Positions 34,619 through 42,808 of a stretch of DNA of 64,000 nucleotides are shown in pieces (positions within the stretch are counted from its first letter, which is position 1; the number at the start of each line of letters is the position of its first letter). A program made the translations under genes and the position numbers. The stretch is from Pedobacter sp. Leaf194. GTDB taxonomy: Bacteria; Bacteroidota; Bacteroidia; Sphingobacteriales; Sphingobacteriaceae. The stretch covers positions 248,416 through 312,415 of the forward strand of contig NZ_LMPU01000009.1 of the NCBI RefSeq assembly GCF_001423945.1, given 5' to 3'. Under the pieces are notes generated by a model, which had not been told where the DNA came from, searched no databases, and worked only from the letters and a program-made list of their open reading frames with translations.

Positions 34619-35362
34619 ATGAAATGGAGAATTGGATGTTCTGGGTTTTACTATCGGGAGTGGAAAGAAGAATTCTATCCGGCTGGCCTGGCGCAGAAAA
34701 ATTGGTTTACCTATTATTGCGAGCATTTTAACACGATTGAGATAAACTCAACTTTCTACAAAATGCCAACGCAGAATTCGTTCGATAAGTGGTATAATGA
34801 AAGTCCCGAAGATTTTCTATTTACCATAAAAGGCCCAAGGTTGATAACACACTACAAGCAATTTAAAGAATGTGAGACGTTACTTGCCGATTTCTACCTG
34901 GCAATTAAAGACGGTTTGAAAGAAAAATTAGGCTGTGTGCTTTTCCAGTTTCCACCAAAATTTGCCTTTTCTGAAGAGCGGTATAATCTTTTGCTCGAAA
35001 ATCTTGATCCGCAGTTCAAGAATGTGCTTGAGTTCAGAAACATTTCCTGGTTAGACGATGAAATTTTAGCACGATTTACTGCTGATAACATAACAATTAG
35101 TGGACAAAATTATCCTTCGCCCCTACCCAATACAGTTATAAAAACTTCAAATACGTTATATTATCGTTTTCACGGCAACCCTGTGTTGTACAAATCTGAA
35201 TACGAATTAGGCATTATAGAAGACTTTGCTAAGCAATTAACCAATAAGGCACAAGATGTTTTTGTATATTTTAATAACACCTGGGGCGTTGGCGCCATTC
35301 GTAATGCTAAACAATTGCAACAATTGGTAAGCACTGGAAATGGAGCTGCCATAGTAAAATAA
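34619..35362 (+). CDS. DUF72 (YecE-family) protein
   Basis: A 247-residue TIM-barrel-like protein of the DUF72/YecE family. MKWRIGCSGFYYREWKEEFYP is the standard N-terminus, EINSTFYKMP and FLFTIKGPRLITHYK follow, and YYRFHGNP and VYVYFNNTWGVGAIRNAKQL (written in this protein as VFVYFNNTWGVGAIRNA) are the conserved C-terminal blocks. The family's activity is unsettled. I place the start at the ATG at 34619, since the 18 residues encoded upstream to 34565 do not match the family. Confidence 0.9.
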   Translation: MKWRIGCSGFYYREWKEEFYPAGLAQKNWFTYYCEHFNTIEINSTFYKMPTQNSFDKWYNESPEDFLFTIKGPRLITHYKQFKECETLLADFYLAIKDGLKEKLGCVLFQFPPKFAFSEERYNLLLENLDPQFKNVLEFRNISWLDDEILARFTADNITISGQNYPSPLPNTVIKTSNTLYYRFHGNPVLYKSEYELGIIEDFAKQLTNKAQDVFVYFNNTWGVGAIRNAKQLQQLVSTGNGAAIVK

Positions 35363-35483
35363 ACCTGATTGAGCGGAAATACTTTTTGCAGCACCACCAA
35401 TAATTTCCTGCTTACCATGAAAAAAAGATTGCAGTGAAAGCAGGACTGAATTAACCGAAGTGCTCGGGTTTGGCTTTTCAAAA
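35357..35483 (+). repeat. dispersed intergenic repeat, copy A
   Basis: This stretch overlaps the stop of the DUF72 gene by a few bases. Its first 37 bp match copy B (59487-59523, opposite strand) at 35 positions, and the homology continues through AAAAAGATTG and AACCGAAG to TTTTC. It contains a perfect 8-bp inverted repeat, TCCTGCTT (35406-35413) / AAGCAGGA (35438-35445). Copy C at 51128-51230 is more decayed. Confidence 0.75.
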
Positions 35484-35548
35484 AACATTTAACATTTGTA
35501 ACCTTTTTTGCTTTTTTACGACTAACAGTTATAACTAAAACATTAACT

Positions 35549-36445
35549 ATGCTTAGCGTAAGAAATATTGTAAAACAATACGCAAATCATTTGGCGCTCA
35601 ACGATGTCAGTCTGGAAGTAGAAAAAGGCAAAATTTTCGGACTCCTCGGACCAAACGGTGCCGGAAAAACTTCCCTAATTAGAATTATCACACAAATTAC
35701 CGCCCCGGATAGTGGCGACGTAATTTTTAATGGAAAGAAATTAAATTCTGACCATATAAACCAAATCGGTTACTTGCCCGAAGAGCGTGGTCTGTACAAA
35801 AAAATGGAGATTGGCGAACAAGTACTTTACCTTTCTAAACTGAAAGGATTAAGCACCGCAGAAGCCACCAAACGTATTAATTTCTGGTTTGATAAGCTGG
35901 AAATGGGTAGCTGGTGGAATAAAAAAGTGGAAGATTTGAGTAAAGGGATGCAACAGAAAGTTCAGTTTGTTGCAACTGTACTCCACAATCCGGAATTGAT
36001 TATACTCGACGAACCTTTCTCTGGCTTCGACCCGGTTAATGCCGATTTAATTAAAAATGAAATTCTTGAGCTGAATGCGCAGGGTACTACTTTCATTTTT
36101 TCGACACACCGAATGGAGAGCGTTGAAGAGCTTTGCGATAACATTGCATTGATTGATAAATCGAAGAAAATTTTAGACGGCGCTGTTGATGACATTAAAG
36201 CCGGATACCGAAATAATACCTACAAGATTGAATACAAGGGCGACGCAGATTTTAGTGACTCGGCAATTTTTGATGTAATTGAGTTAACGCAAACCAAGAA
36301 CGGTAAATGTCTTAAATTTAAGTTAAAAGGAAATTTTGTGGTTAACGATGTACTGAACATGATGATTTCGAAGGTGCAAATCAATCATTTAGAGGAAGTG
36401 ATACCAAGTATGAACGATATTTTTATTGAACGTGTTAGAAAATAG
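35549..36445 (+). CDS. ABC transporter ATP-binding protein (NatA/YhaQ-like)
   Basis: The 298-residue protein has one ABC domain: Walker A GPNGAGKTS near residue 33-41, signature LSKGMQQKVQ and Walker B LIILDEPFSGFDP. The C-terminal ~85 residues are an accessory domain seen in NatA/YhaQ-type ATPases. It pairs with the permease gene that begins 3 bp after its stop. Together they should form a homodimer-ATPase exporter; sodium export is the role of the named homologue, but substrate is not determinable here. Confidence 0.9.
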   Translation: MLSVRNIVKQYANHLALNDVSLEVEKGKIFGLLGPNGAGKTSLIRIITQITAPDSGDVIFNGKKLNSDHINQIGYLPEERGLYKKMEIGEQVLYLSKLKGLSTAEATKRINFWFDKLEMGSWWNKKVEDLSKGMQQKVQFVATVLHNPELIILDEPFSGFDPVNADLIKNEILELNAQGTTFIFSTHRMESVEELCDNIALIDKSKKILDGAVDDIKAGYRNNTYKIEYKGDADFSDSAIFDVIELTQTKNGKCLKFKLKGNFVVNDVLNMMISKVQINHLEEVIPSMNDIFIERVRK

Positions 36446-36448
36446 GTT

Positions 36449-37789
36449 ATGAACAAAATTTTACTGATTATTCGCCGCGAATATTTATCGAGGGTTAGAA
36501 AAAAATCGTTTATTATAATGACTTTTTTAACACCGCTGATTATTGCAGGTTTTTATGGCTTGATAATTTACTTTTCTATCAAAGGAATTAATGATAAAAC
36601 GGATAAGGTTGCAGTTGTAAACCAAAATAAAACATTAAAAGAAAACCTCGTTTCCAATAGAAATGTAACGTTTGAATATGTAAACGACTCTTTTGAGCAT
36701 TTGAAGAAAAATCTGACAAAAAGCAGTTACGATTACATTTTATACCTGCCCGATTTTGACATTGAACATCCAAAAGGTATAGAATTAATCGGCACCAAAC
36801 AAGCAGGCCTTACACTGGACGGTAGGATATCGGATTCGATAGAAGACCTAATCCGCGATTACAAGCTTAAAAAATCTGGCATTTCGCAAACCGATTTAGA
36901 CAACCTTAAAATTAAGGTAACGATTAATACCAAAAAGATTGGCGATAAAGGCGAAGAAGAAAATAGTAGTGCCGGCGCCAGTACAATTATTGCTTTTGTT
37001 GCGGGTGTGCTGATGTTTATGTTCATTATGCTTTACGGGGTGCAGGTAATGAGAGGGGTTATTGAAGAAAAAACAAGCAGAATTATAGAGATAATGATTT
37101 CTTCTGTAAAGCCTTTTCAATTAATGATGGGTAAAATTATCGGTATCGCCATGGTTGGCTTAACCCAGTTTTTATTGTGGATTGTGCTCACTTTTTCGAT
37201 ATCGGCCCTGACGGTTACCGTATTTGTGAGCAAGGATGATGCAAAGAAAATGGTTGCATCAAGTTCAATTGTGACAGCTTCAAATCCCGGAGCACAACAA
37301 ATTCAGGCAGCCGCCATTAGCGACGGGCCGCTTGGCAACGTACAAAAAAGTATCAAGAACCTCGATTTAGGGAAAATTATATCGGTTTTTATTTTCTACT
37401 TTTTAGGAGGCTATCTTTTTTACAGCGCTCTGTACGCAGCTATCGGTTCTGCGGTAGACAGTGAAACGGAAACACAGCAATTTATGATGCCAGTGATGAT
37501 GCCTCTGTTGCTTGGATACGCACTTTCGCTGAGTGTGGTTACAAATGACCCGTATGGAAAAGTGGCTTTCTGGCAATCGATGATTCCTTTTACCTCGCCG
37601 ATTGCAATGGTTGTAAGGCTGCCCTATGGCGTACCAGGTTGGGAACTAGCCTTATCAATGATTATTTTAGTTATCGGTTTTGTTGGAACAGTATGGTTTG
37701 CTGCGAGGATTTATCGTGTGGGCATTTTAATGTATGGTAAAAAGGCAAGCTTTAAAGAAATGGTTAAATGGTTTTGGCACAAAGGCTAG
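36449..37789 (+). CDS. ABC transporter permease (NatB/YhaP-like)
   Basis: A 446-residue ABC-2 type permease. One helix lies near the N-terminus (residues ~22-44), followed by a ~130-residue extracytoplasmic loop and about five further helices from residue ~178 onward. VMRGVIEEKTSRIIEIMISSVKPFQLMMGKI is the hallmark ABC2 block (quoted here in parts: EEKTSRIIEIMISSVKP). It is adjacent to its ATPase, with 3 bp between them. The permease and ATPase probably export a peptide, drug or ion. Confidence 0.9.
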   Translation: MNKILLIIRREYLSRVRKKSFIIMTFLTPLIIAGFYGLIIYFSIKGINDKTDKVAVVNQNKTLKENLVSNRNVTFEYVNDSFEHLKKNLTKSSYDYILYLPDFDIEHPKGIELIGTKQAGLTLDGRISDSIEDLIRDYKLKKSGISQTDLDNLKIKVTINTKKIGDKGEEENSSAGASTIIAFVAGVLMFMFIMLYGVQVMRGVIEEKTSRIIEIMISSVKPFQLMMGKIIGIAMVGLTQFLLWIVLTFSISALTVTVFVSKDDAKKMVASSSIVTASNPGAQQIQAAAISDGPLGNVQKSIKNLDLGKIISVFIFYFLGGYLFYSALYAAIGSAVDSETETQQFMMPVMMPLLLGYALSLSVVTNDPYGKVAFWQSMIPFTSPIAMVVRLPYGVPGWELALSMIILVIGFVGTVWFAARIYRVGILMYGKKASFKEMVKWFWHKG

Positions 37790-37877
37790 AACAACAAAAT
37801 GGAATATAAATAAATTAATATATTGATATATAACCAGTTACAAATATACGTTTTTTCTGATTTAAGGTCGATTTTAT

Positions 37878-37885
37878 TACCTTTG
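37878..37885 (+). promoter_or_regulatory. -7-type box upstream of the SDR gene
   Basis: TACCTTTG fits TAnnTTTG and lies 19 nt before the TTG start at 37905. A T-run ending in CTG at 37851-37859 stands 18 bp upstream as a weak -33. The same octamer precedes pyrC at 59610 and the acyl-CoA reductase gene at 27249. Confidence 0.45.
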
Positions 37886-37904
37886 CCAAACCTATTCAAC
37901 ACAA

Positions 37905-38621
37905 TTGAAAAAAGCAATCATCATTGGTGCCACCTCAGGCATCGGCAGGGAGTTGGCAGTTCGAATGTCGGCCGCCAACTATAAAATTGGTGTAACTGGC
38001 AAGCGCCAAACATTGATTAATGAGTTGGAAAACTTAAATTCTGAACGCATTTTTGGCTCTTGTTTCGATGTAAATGATGACGTGAATTTAATTGAAAACC
38101 TAACAGAATTAATTGAGCGATTAGGTGGTTTTGATATTTTAGTTTACAGTGCCGGTTACGGTGAGATAAATGAAGACCTCGATTCACAAATTGAACAAGA
38201 TACCATAAATACCAATGTACGTTCTTTCACAAATGTATTAACCTGGACTTTCGCTTATTTTCAAAAGCAAGGTTACGGGCAGATTGCTGCGATTACATCA
38301 GTAGCCGGCTTGCGTGGAAACGACAAATCGCCGGCGTACAGTGCCTCTAAAGCCTATCAAATTAACTATTTGGAAAGCTTGTCGCGAAAATCGTCGAAGT
38401 TTAAACTCGGCATAAATATTTTAGATATCAGGCCAGGTTACGTTGACACTTCAATGGCCAAGGGCGACAATTTATTTTGGGTTACACCGGTAAGAAAGGC
38501 AGCTAAACAAATTATTGAAGGCATAGAGCGCAAAGCGGATGTAATTTATGTTAGTAAAAGATGGCGTTTGTTTGGATGGACATCCAAAATTTTACCACGA
38601 TATTTGATTAAAAAAATTTAA
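37905..38621 (+). CDS. short-chain dehydrogenase/reductase
   Basis: A classical SDR of 238 residues. The cofactor site reads IIIGATSGIGRELA (TGxxxGxG type), the structural NAG-like motif is YSAGYGE, and the catalytic Tyr and Lys lie in YSASKAYQINYLE. It reduces or oxidises a carbonyl or alcohol with NAD(P)H; the substrate is unknown. The start is a TTG, which gives MKKAIIIGA, exactly the family N-terminus. The next gene follows after 2 bp. Confidence 0.92.
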   Translation: MKKAIIIGATSGIGRELAVRMSAANYKIGVTGKRQTLINELENLNSERIFGSCFDVNDDVNLIENLTELIERLGGFDILVYSAGYGEINEDLDSQIEQDTINTNVRSFTNVLTWTFAYFQKQGYGQIAAITSVAGLRGNDKSPAYSASKAYQINYLESLSRKSSKFKLGINILDIRPGYVDTSMAKGDNLFWVTPVRKAAKQIIEGIERKADVIYVSKRWRLFGWTSKILPRYLIKKI

Positions 38622-38623
38622 TT

Positions 38624-39538
38624 ATGCGTTTCGCTATTATCGATTTAGGCACAAACACGTTCCACCTTCTTATTGCGGAAGCAAACAATAAAAGTTTCGA
38701 AATTTTATACAAAACAAATAAGCCTGTAAAGTTGGGAGAAGGCAGGATAAATGATAACATCATCATTCCTTCCGCTTTTGAACGGGGCATCTCGGCACTT
38801 AAAGAATTTCGTGAAACGATTGATGGTTACCAGGTGGATAAAGTGAGGGCTACCGCAACTTCAGCAGTTAGAAGCGCAAACAACGGCGGGGATTTTGTAT
38901 CTGCGGTTAGGGAAGAAACAAATATCGAAATCGAAATAATTAGCGGTGATGAAGAAGCTACGGCAATTTACGAAGGTGTAAAACTTAGTGGCGCAATTAA
39001 TGATTTAGCCTTGATTATGGATATCGGTGGTGGAAGCGTAGAATTTATACTTTGCGACACCGAGAAATTAATCTGGAAAAAAAGTTATAACATCGGCGCT
39101 GCACGCTTAATGCAGAAATATTTTAAATCTGACCCCATTTCCGCTGATGACAGTAATGCAATTATCCATCATGTGCAAAATGAACTCGCGGACTTATTTG
39201 AAATCTGCGAAAAATATAAACCCAGACTTTTAATCGGTTCTGCAGGTGCCTTTGAAACTTTCGCACAATTAATCATCAACAGGAAAAAGCTACCGGTTGA
39301 TATTGCCAGCGAGAAAAAATTCGAATTTGACTTCGATGAGTATATAGAAACTACCTTAAAACTAATTAATGCGACACACGAAGAGCGGGTGGCAATGCCT
39401 GGTATGATTCCCCTTCGCGTAGACATGAGCGTGATCGCAGCGCTTATCACCAATTATGTGATGGGCAGGTTACAGATAAATAGGTTAACGTTATCAACTT
39501 TCGATTTAAAAATGGGTATTTTGGCTGGGTTACTATAA
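38624..39538 (+). CDS. Ppx/GppA-family exopolyphosphatase / guanosine pentaphosphatase
   Basis: The 304-residue protein has the actin-like ATPase fold of the family: FAIIDLGTNTFHLLIAE at the N-terminus, the EEA block in SGDEEATAIYEG, and the phosphate-binding MDIGGGSVEFI. VRATATSAVRSANNG is also conserved. The length is that of short family members lacking the C-terminal HD domain. It degrades polyphosphate or pppGpp. It starts 2 bp after the SDR gene and its last 6 bp overlap the convergent Cys-rich protein gene. Confidence 0.9.
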   Translation: MRFAIIDLGTNTFHLLIAEANNKSFEILYKTNKPVKLGEGRINDNIIIPSAFERGISALKEFRETIDGYQVDKVRATATSAVRSANNGGDFVSAVREETNIEIEIISGDEEATAIYEGVKLSGAINDLALIMDIGGGSVEFILCDTEKLIWKKSYNIGAARLMQKYFKSDPISADDSNAIIHHVQNELADLFEICEKYKPRLLIGSAGAFETFAQLIINRKKLPVDIASEKKFEFDFDEYIETTLKLINATHEERVAMPGMIPLRVDMSVIAALITNYVMGRLQINRLTLSTFDLKMGILAGLL

Positions 39539-40210
39539 AAACCTTGTGCCTTTCTTAGTAAAACTTATCCTTCCTACTATCATTGGGTCCATAACTTTTA
39601 AAATTAAATCGGCCTGCTTTTCAATCGATAAATTTACTTTCATGGAAGCTGAAAAACGCACGCTTTCTACAGAGAGCATTGCATCGTTCAACTCGGTTTT
39701 TGCATCTAAAGTGATCTGATAGCGTCCATTTTTATCTGTTAAAGCAAAATATCTGGTGTTGCTTAAAACAACTCTGATGCCTGCAAGTGGTTTTTTCGCG
39801 GCATCAAAGACATATCCATAAATTTTGCGCACACTTGCCGGCTTGGTGTCTGCTATCTTTTTGTATGCGGATATTTCGGTCGGGCAATTTGATGCAGACG
39901 CCATTACTTCGTGCATGAAGAAACTTGCGGTGATAGCCAAAACGCCAATGTATTTGAGCCAATTTCTGTTTTTTGGTGCAATAATAAGATGATAATTTAA
40001 TTGATTAAGCTGGCTTGGTGAAAGCCTACCACAAACTTGTGATGAGGCAGCGGCAAGTGTCTTAATAATTTCTGCATTGGTGTATCCCGTAAAATCCGTA
40101 ACATGTTTATTGCAGGAAATACAGAATCTACGCTCGCCATCGCTTTGCATAGTTTCCCAGTTTTCTGAACAAGGTTCTTCGATTTGTATGTCAGTTATCA
40201 TCGTCTTCAT
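39533..40210 (-). CDS. Cys-rich N-terminal domain + membrane segment + regulatory-like beta domain (paralogue)
   Basis: From the ATG at 40210 the protein has 225 residues. Four Cys at 14, 30, 33 and 60 repeat the pattern of the protein at 23442-24164 with identical spacing (16, 3, 27): PCSENWETM, RRFCISCNKHVTDFT and VCGRLSPSQLNQ. A membrane segment follows (YIGVLAITASFFM), then a carboxypeptidase-regulatory-like domain, VRKIYGYVFDAAKKPLAGIRV and YFALTDKNGRYQI (each under 20 residues contiguous in this note's second quote). An upstream ATG at 40255 would add 15 residues that are not conserved. Function is unknown. Confidence 0.75.
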   Translation of the reverse strand: MKTMITDIQIEEPCSENWETMQSDGERRFCISCNKHVTDFTGYTNAEIIKTLAAASSQVCGRLSPSQLNQLNYHLIIAPKNRNWLKYIGVLAITASFFMHEVMASASNCPTEISAYKKIADTKPASVRKIYGYVFDAAKKPLAGIRVVLSNTRYFALTDKNGRYQITLDAKTELNDAMLSVESVRFSASMKVNLSIEKQADLILKVMDPMIVGRISFTKKGTRFL

Positions 40211-40268
40211 CTGTTTACATTCAATTAGATGATGATGAAGTAACCGTATTTCCATACCTGGATGAAAA

Positions 40269-40832
40269 TTAAATGAGCGCCAATAAGGCTCGATATAATT
40301 TTTCGGTTGGCAGCCCCATCACATTTGTGTACGAGCCGTTAATTTTTTCTACCACCACAAGTCCCCACCAATCCTGAATGCCGTAACTGCCTGCCTTATC
40401 GTAAGGTTTGTAATTATCAATATAAAAATCAATTTCCTGGCTCGAAACCGCTTTGCAGGTCACTTCGGTCACGTCATAAAATGATTGCACCTTACCATTT
40501 TTAACTATCGAAACGCCGGTGTAAACCTTGTGTTTAGCGCCTGATAATTTTTTAAGCATCTCCTGCGCATGAGCTCTGTTTTCAGGTTTTCCTAATATTT
40601 CGCCATTAAGGGCAACGATTGTATCAGCTGTAACAACCAGTTCATCACCGGCATTAAAGGCAATGGCTTTCTTTTCAGAAATATAAACTGCAATCTCTTC
40701 TGGCGCCAGGCCTTCAGGGTAACTTTCATCAACATCTTTCAATTCAACTTTAAAATTTAACCCCATTAGCTTAAGAAGTTCCTGTCGGCGGGGCGATTTT
40801 GAAGCGAGTATAATCGGCGTGTTTAGGATCAT
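40269..40832 (-). CDS. maf: Maf-family nucleoside triphosphate pyrophosphatase
   Basis: A 187-residue Maf protein with ILASKSPRRQELLKLMG at the N-terminus, VTADTIVALNGEILGKP and the catalytic-site YDKAGSYGIQD. Maf enzymes hydrolyse dTTP, UTP or modified nucleotides to monophosphates and pyrophosphate, and some influence septum formation. The Ser-Arg-Arg and Lys-Pro motifs are those of the YhdE (dTTP/UTP) subgroup, as far as I can judge. It sits 58 bp before the Cys-rich gene on the same strand. Confidence 0.93.
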   Translation of the reverse strand: MILNTPIILASKSPRRQELLKLMGLNFKVELKDVDESYPEGLAPEEIAVYISEKKAIAFNAGDELVVTADTIVALNGEILGKPENRAHAQEMLKKLSGAKHKVYTGVSIVKNGKVQSFYDVTEVTCKAVSSQEIDFYIDNYKPYDKAGSYGIQDWWGLVVVEKINGSYTNVMGLPTEKLYRALLALI

Positions 40833-40857
40833 TTTATTAATTTTTCGCTAAAATAAC

Positions 40858-40880
40858 AAAAGCGGCATAAAGCCGCTTTT
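40858..40880. terminator. hairpin terminator between the Spy-like gene and maf
   Basis: AAAAGCGGC (40858-40866) and GCCGCTTTT (40872-40880) form a perfect 9-bp stem with an ATAAA loop. It follows the stop of the leftward Spy-like gene (40907) by 26 nt and precedes the maf start (40832), so maf probably has its own promoter. Confidence 0.85.
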
Positions 40881-40906
40881 GATATTAGAATTATTTACGA
40901 TAAGGA

Positions 40907-41293
40907 TTATTTACCACCGCCATTCTGACGTGCTTCCATCGCTTTTTTACGCTCTTCTAAATAAGTTTTAAAAGTCGTTTTTTGCTCATCGGTTAAAACA
41001 GCTTCGATTTTGGTATTAGTTTCACCCATCATCTTCATCATTTTCTCTCTCATACCAGACGCGTCACCACTTGCAGCTTCTCTCGCTTTAGCCATTTCTC
41101 CATTCTGAGCAGTGTAGATAGCTAAAACTTTCGTTTTTTGATCTTCGGTAAGTTTCAGCTTCTCAGCCAACTGGTCCGTATTTCTTTTTGCTCTTTCCTC
41201 TGGCGTACCACCCATACGGCCGCCACCTTGCTGTGCATTTGCATAAGTTATTACGGAGAATAACAATGCACAAATCATCATTAATTTTTTCAT
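40907..41293 (-). CDS. periplasmic Spy/CpxP-like helical protein
   Basis: From the ATG at 41293 the product has 128 residues: a signal peptide (MKKLMMICALLFSVITYANA) and a mature helical protein. GTPEERAKRNTDQLAEKLKL followed by TEDQKTKVLAIY and later LTDEQKTTFKTYLEERKK are two LTxxQ-like helices, the hallmark of Spy/CpxP proteins, which bind unfolded periplasmic proteins and sense envelope stress. The mature C-terminus is Gly-rich. An ATG 45 bp upstream (41338) was rejected because it precedes the signal peptide. Confidence 0.75.
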   Translation of the reverse strand: MKKLMMICALLFSVITYANAQQGGGRMGGTPEERAKRNTDQLAEKLKLTEDQKTKVLAIYTAQNGEMAKAREAASGDASGMREKMMKMMGETNTKIEAVLTDEQKTTFKTYLEERKKAMEARQNGGGK

Positions 41294-41506
41294 GTTTTTG
41301 TGTTTTTTTGTTTCGAGTGCAAGGCTTTCGCCTGTCATTCGTTTTTTGGTTGATTTTTAAGTTATTTGAATACCAAAATCAAAAAAAGTTTAATTACATT
41401 TTTGTAACTAAACCGTTGCATTTAAAAAAGTACACAGCAGATAACTTATAGCCAAAAATTAGAACTAAACAGAAAAAACTAGAATCTGGAAGTGTGAGGC
41501 CTAAGC

Positions 41507-42034
41507 CTATTTACCGGAATCGGCGGCGTTTGGATTTGTATCGAACCACTTTCCTTGCACTTTCATAACTTTTTCAATGATGTCTCGAACGGCAGCTTGA
41601 CCACCATTATAAGGAGATATGAATGCAGAGATGGCTTTAATTTCTTCTACAGCATCAGCAGGGCAAGTTGGTAAGCCAACGAGTTTCATTACTTTCAAAT
41701 CGGGTATGTCATCACCCATATAAAGCACTTCGGCGGCTGTAATATTTTTATCAGCAATGAATTTCCTGAAAATTTCGACTTTATCTCCAGCGGCTAAAAA
41801 AACGTCGGTAATGCCTAAATTTAAAAAGCGTTTTGCCATCGCAACACCATCACCACCAGAAATAATGCAAAGATTATAGCCTTTTTTAACGGCGAGTTGC
41901 ATGGCGTAACCATCTTTAATATTAAAAGTTCGCAGAGATTGCCCGTTATCGGTAACCTGTACTGAACCGTCGGTTAACACGCCATCAACATCAAAAATAA
42001 AGGTCGAAATGTCTTTTAGTTTTTGTAGAAACAT
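41507..42034 (-). CDS. kdsC: KdsC-like HAD phosphatase (3-deoxy-manno-octulosonate 8-phosphate phosphatase)
   Basis: A 175-residue C0-type HAD phosphatase with the nucleophile motif FDVDGVLTDGS (Asp15, Asp17), IISGGDGVAMAKRF, and MGDDIPDLKVMKLVGLP (conserved GDDxxD). This size and the C-terminal PYNGGQAAVRDIIEKVM (substrate specificity tail) are typical of KdsC, which makes KDO for lipopolysaccharide from KDO 8-phosphate. Other C0 HADs, such as NeuA-linked phosphatases, are the alternative. It is 70 bp from iscX on the same strand. Confidence 0.85.
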   Translation of the reverse strand: MFLQKLKDISTFIFDVDGVLTDGSVQVTDNGQSLRTFNIKDGYAMQLAVKKGYNLCIISGGDGVAMAKRFLNLGITDVFLAAGDKVEIFRKFIADKNITAAEVLYMGDDIPDLKVMKLVGLPTCPADAVEEIKAISAFISPYNGGQAAVRDIIEKVMKVQGKWFDTNPNAADSGK

Positions 42035-42104
42035 TTATATTGAAAATGGAAATGGCTAATACGTTTGTGAGCACACGAAGTTAATATGGAGTGATAACGG
42101 GAAT

Positions 42105-42350
42105 TTAATCCTGATTGTCTCTCCACTCGTAAACCCAGGCCGATTGAATTTGCTCTAAATGCCCCTCGTTACTTTCTTCGCGGGTACCTTTAAAGTTGGG
42201 CAAGGTGAGTACCCATTCTAACAAGTCGGTAAAACGGATGCGGTAAATTTTAGTTTCGCCAAACTCATCACCAAATTTTTCATATAAAGACATTGCAATG
42301 TCTTCATAGTCATTCCAATAAAAGGGTAAGGCAAATTTATCGTTATTCAT
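42105..42350 (-). CDS. iscX: Fe-S assembly protein IscX
   Basis: An 81-residue acidic protein beginning with a short N-terminus, then FYWNDYEDIAMSLYEKFGDE and IRFTDLLEWVLTLPNFKG, which are the W-x-D-xx-DIA and F-DL-W-V blocks of IscX/YfhJ. IscX binds IscS and iron and tunes Fe-S cluster assembly. In many bacteria it lies in the isc operon; here it is followed (leftwards from 42436) by an isc-type ferredoxin, 85 bp apart, while iscS, iscU and hscBA are absent from the window. Confidence 0.9.
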   Translation of the reverse strand: MNNDKFALPFYWNDYEDIAMSLYEKFGDEFGETKIYRIRFTDLLEWVLTLPNFKGTREESNEGHLEQIQSAWVYEWRDNQD

Positions 42351-42435
42351 GTATGTGTAGTTTGGTTATTTTTCTAATGGATTAATCGGTTATCTGTTGA
42401 TTTTTAATCGGGATAACAACGCTGATTTTTTAAAT

Positions 42436-42768
42436 TTAGTGGCCCATAAAGCCAGACTGATCTGGGATGGTTACTTCAATATCGCCGTTAATAACCACAC
42501 ATTGGCATCCTAATCTGGAAGTGATTCTTGGTCGCACTGCTCTATCAATAAAATCCTCCTCTTTATCGGAAATTTCTTCGATGTTATCCATACCTTTTTT
42601 TACATAAACATGGCAGGTACTGCAACCGCAAACCCCACCGCAATTGTGTTGCAAATCGATTCCGTTGTCAAGGCACACATCCAATACAGACTCACCGGCA
42701 GCAATAGGTAACTCTAGCGCTTCGTGGTCTGCTTCTTCAAAATTTATTTTAAGTTTAAAAATGCTCAT
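42436..42768 (-). CDS. Isc-type [2Fe-2S] ferredoxin
   Basis: A 110-residue adrenodoxin-type ferredoxin. The cluster ligands are C43, C49, C52 and C88 in HNCGGVCGCSTCHVY and SRLGCQCVVI (a Cys-x5-Cys-x2-Cys pattern with a distal Cys). ITSRLGCQ and IPDQSGFMGH are also characteristic. It supplies electrons for Fe-S cluster assembly. It is upstream of iscX on the minus strand and likely co-transcribed with it. Confidence 0.92.
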   Translation of the reverse strand: MSIFKLKINFEEADHEALELPIAAGESVLDVCLDNGIDLQHNCGGVCGCSTCHVYVKKGMDNIEEISDKEEDFIDRAVRPRITSRLGCQCVVINGDIEVTIPDQSGFMGH

Positions 42769-42808
42769 AATTATTTTGCAAAAGTAATAAGCAAAAGCGG
42801 CAATTATA

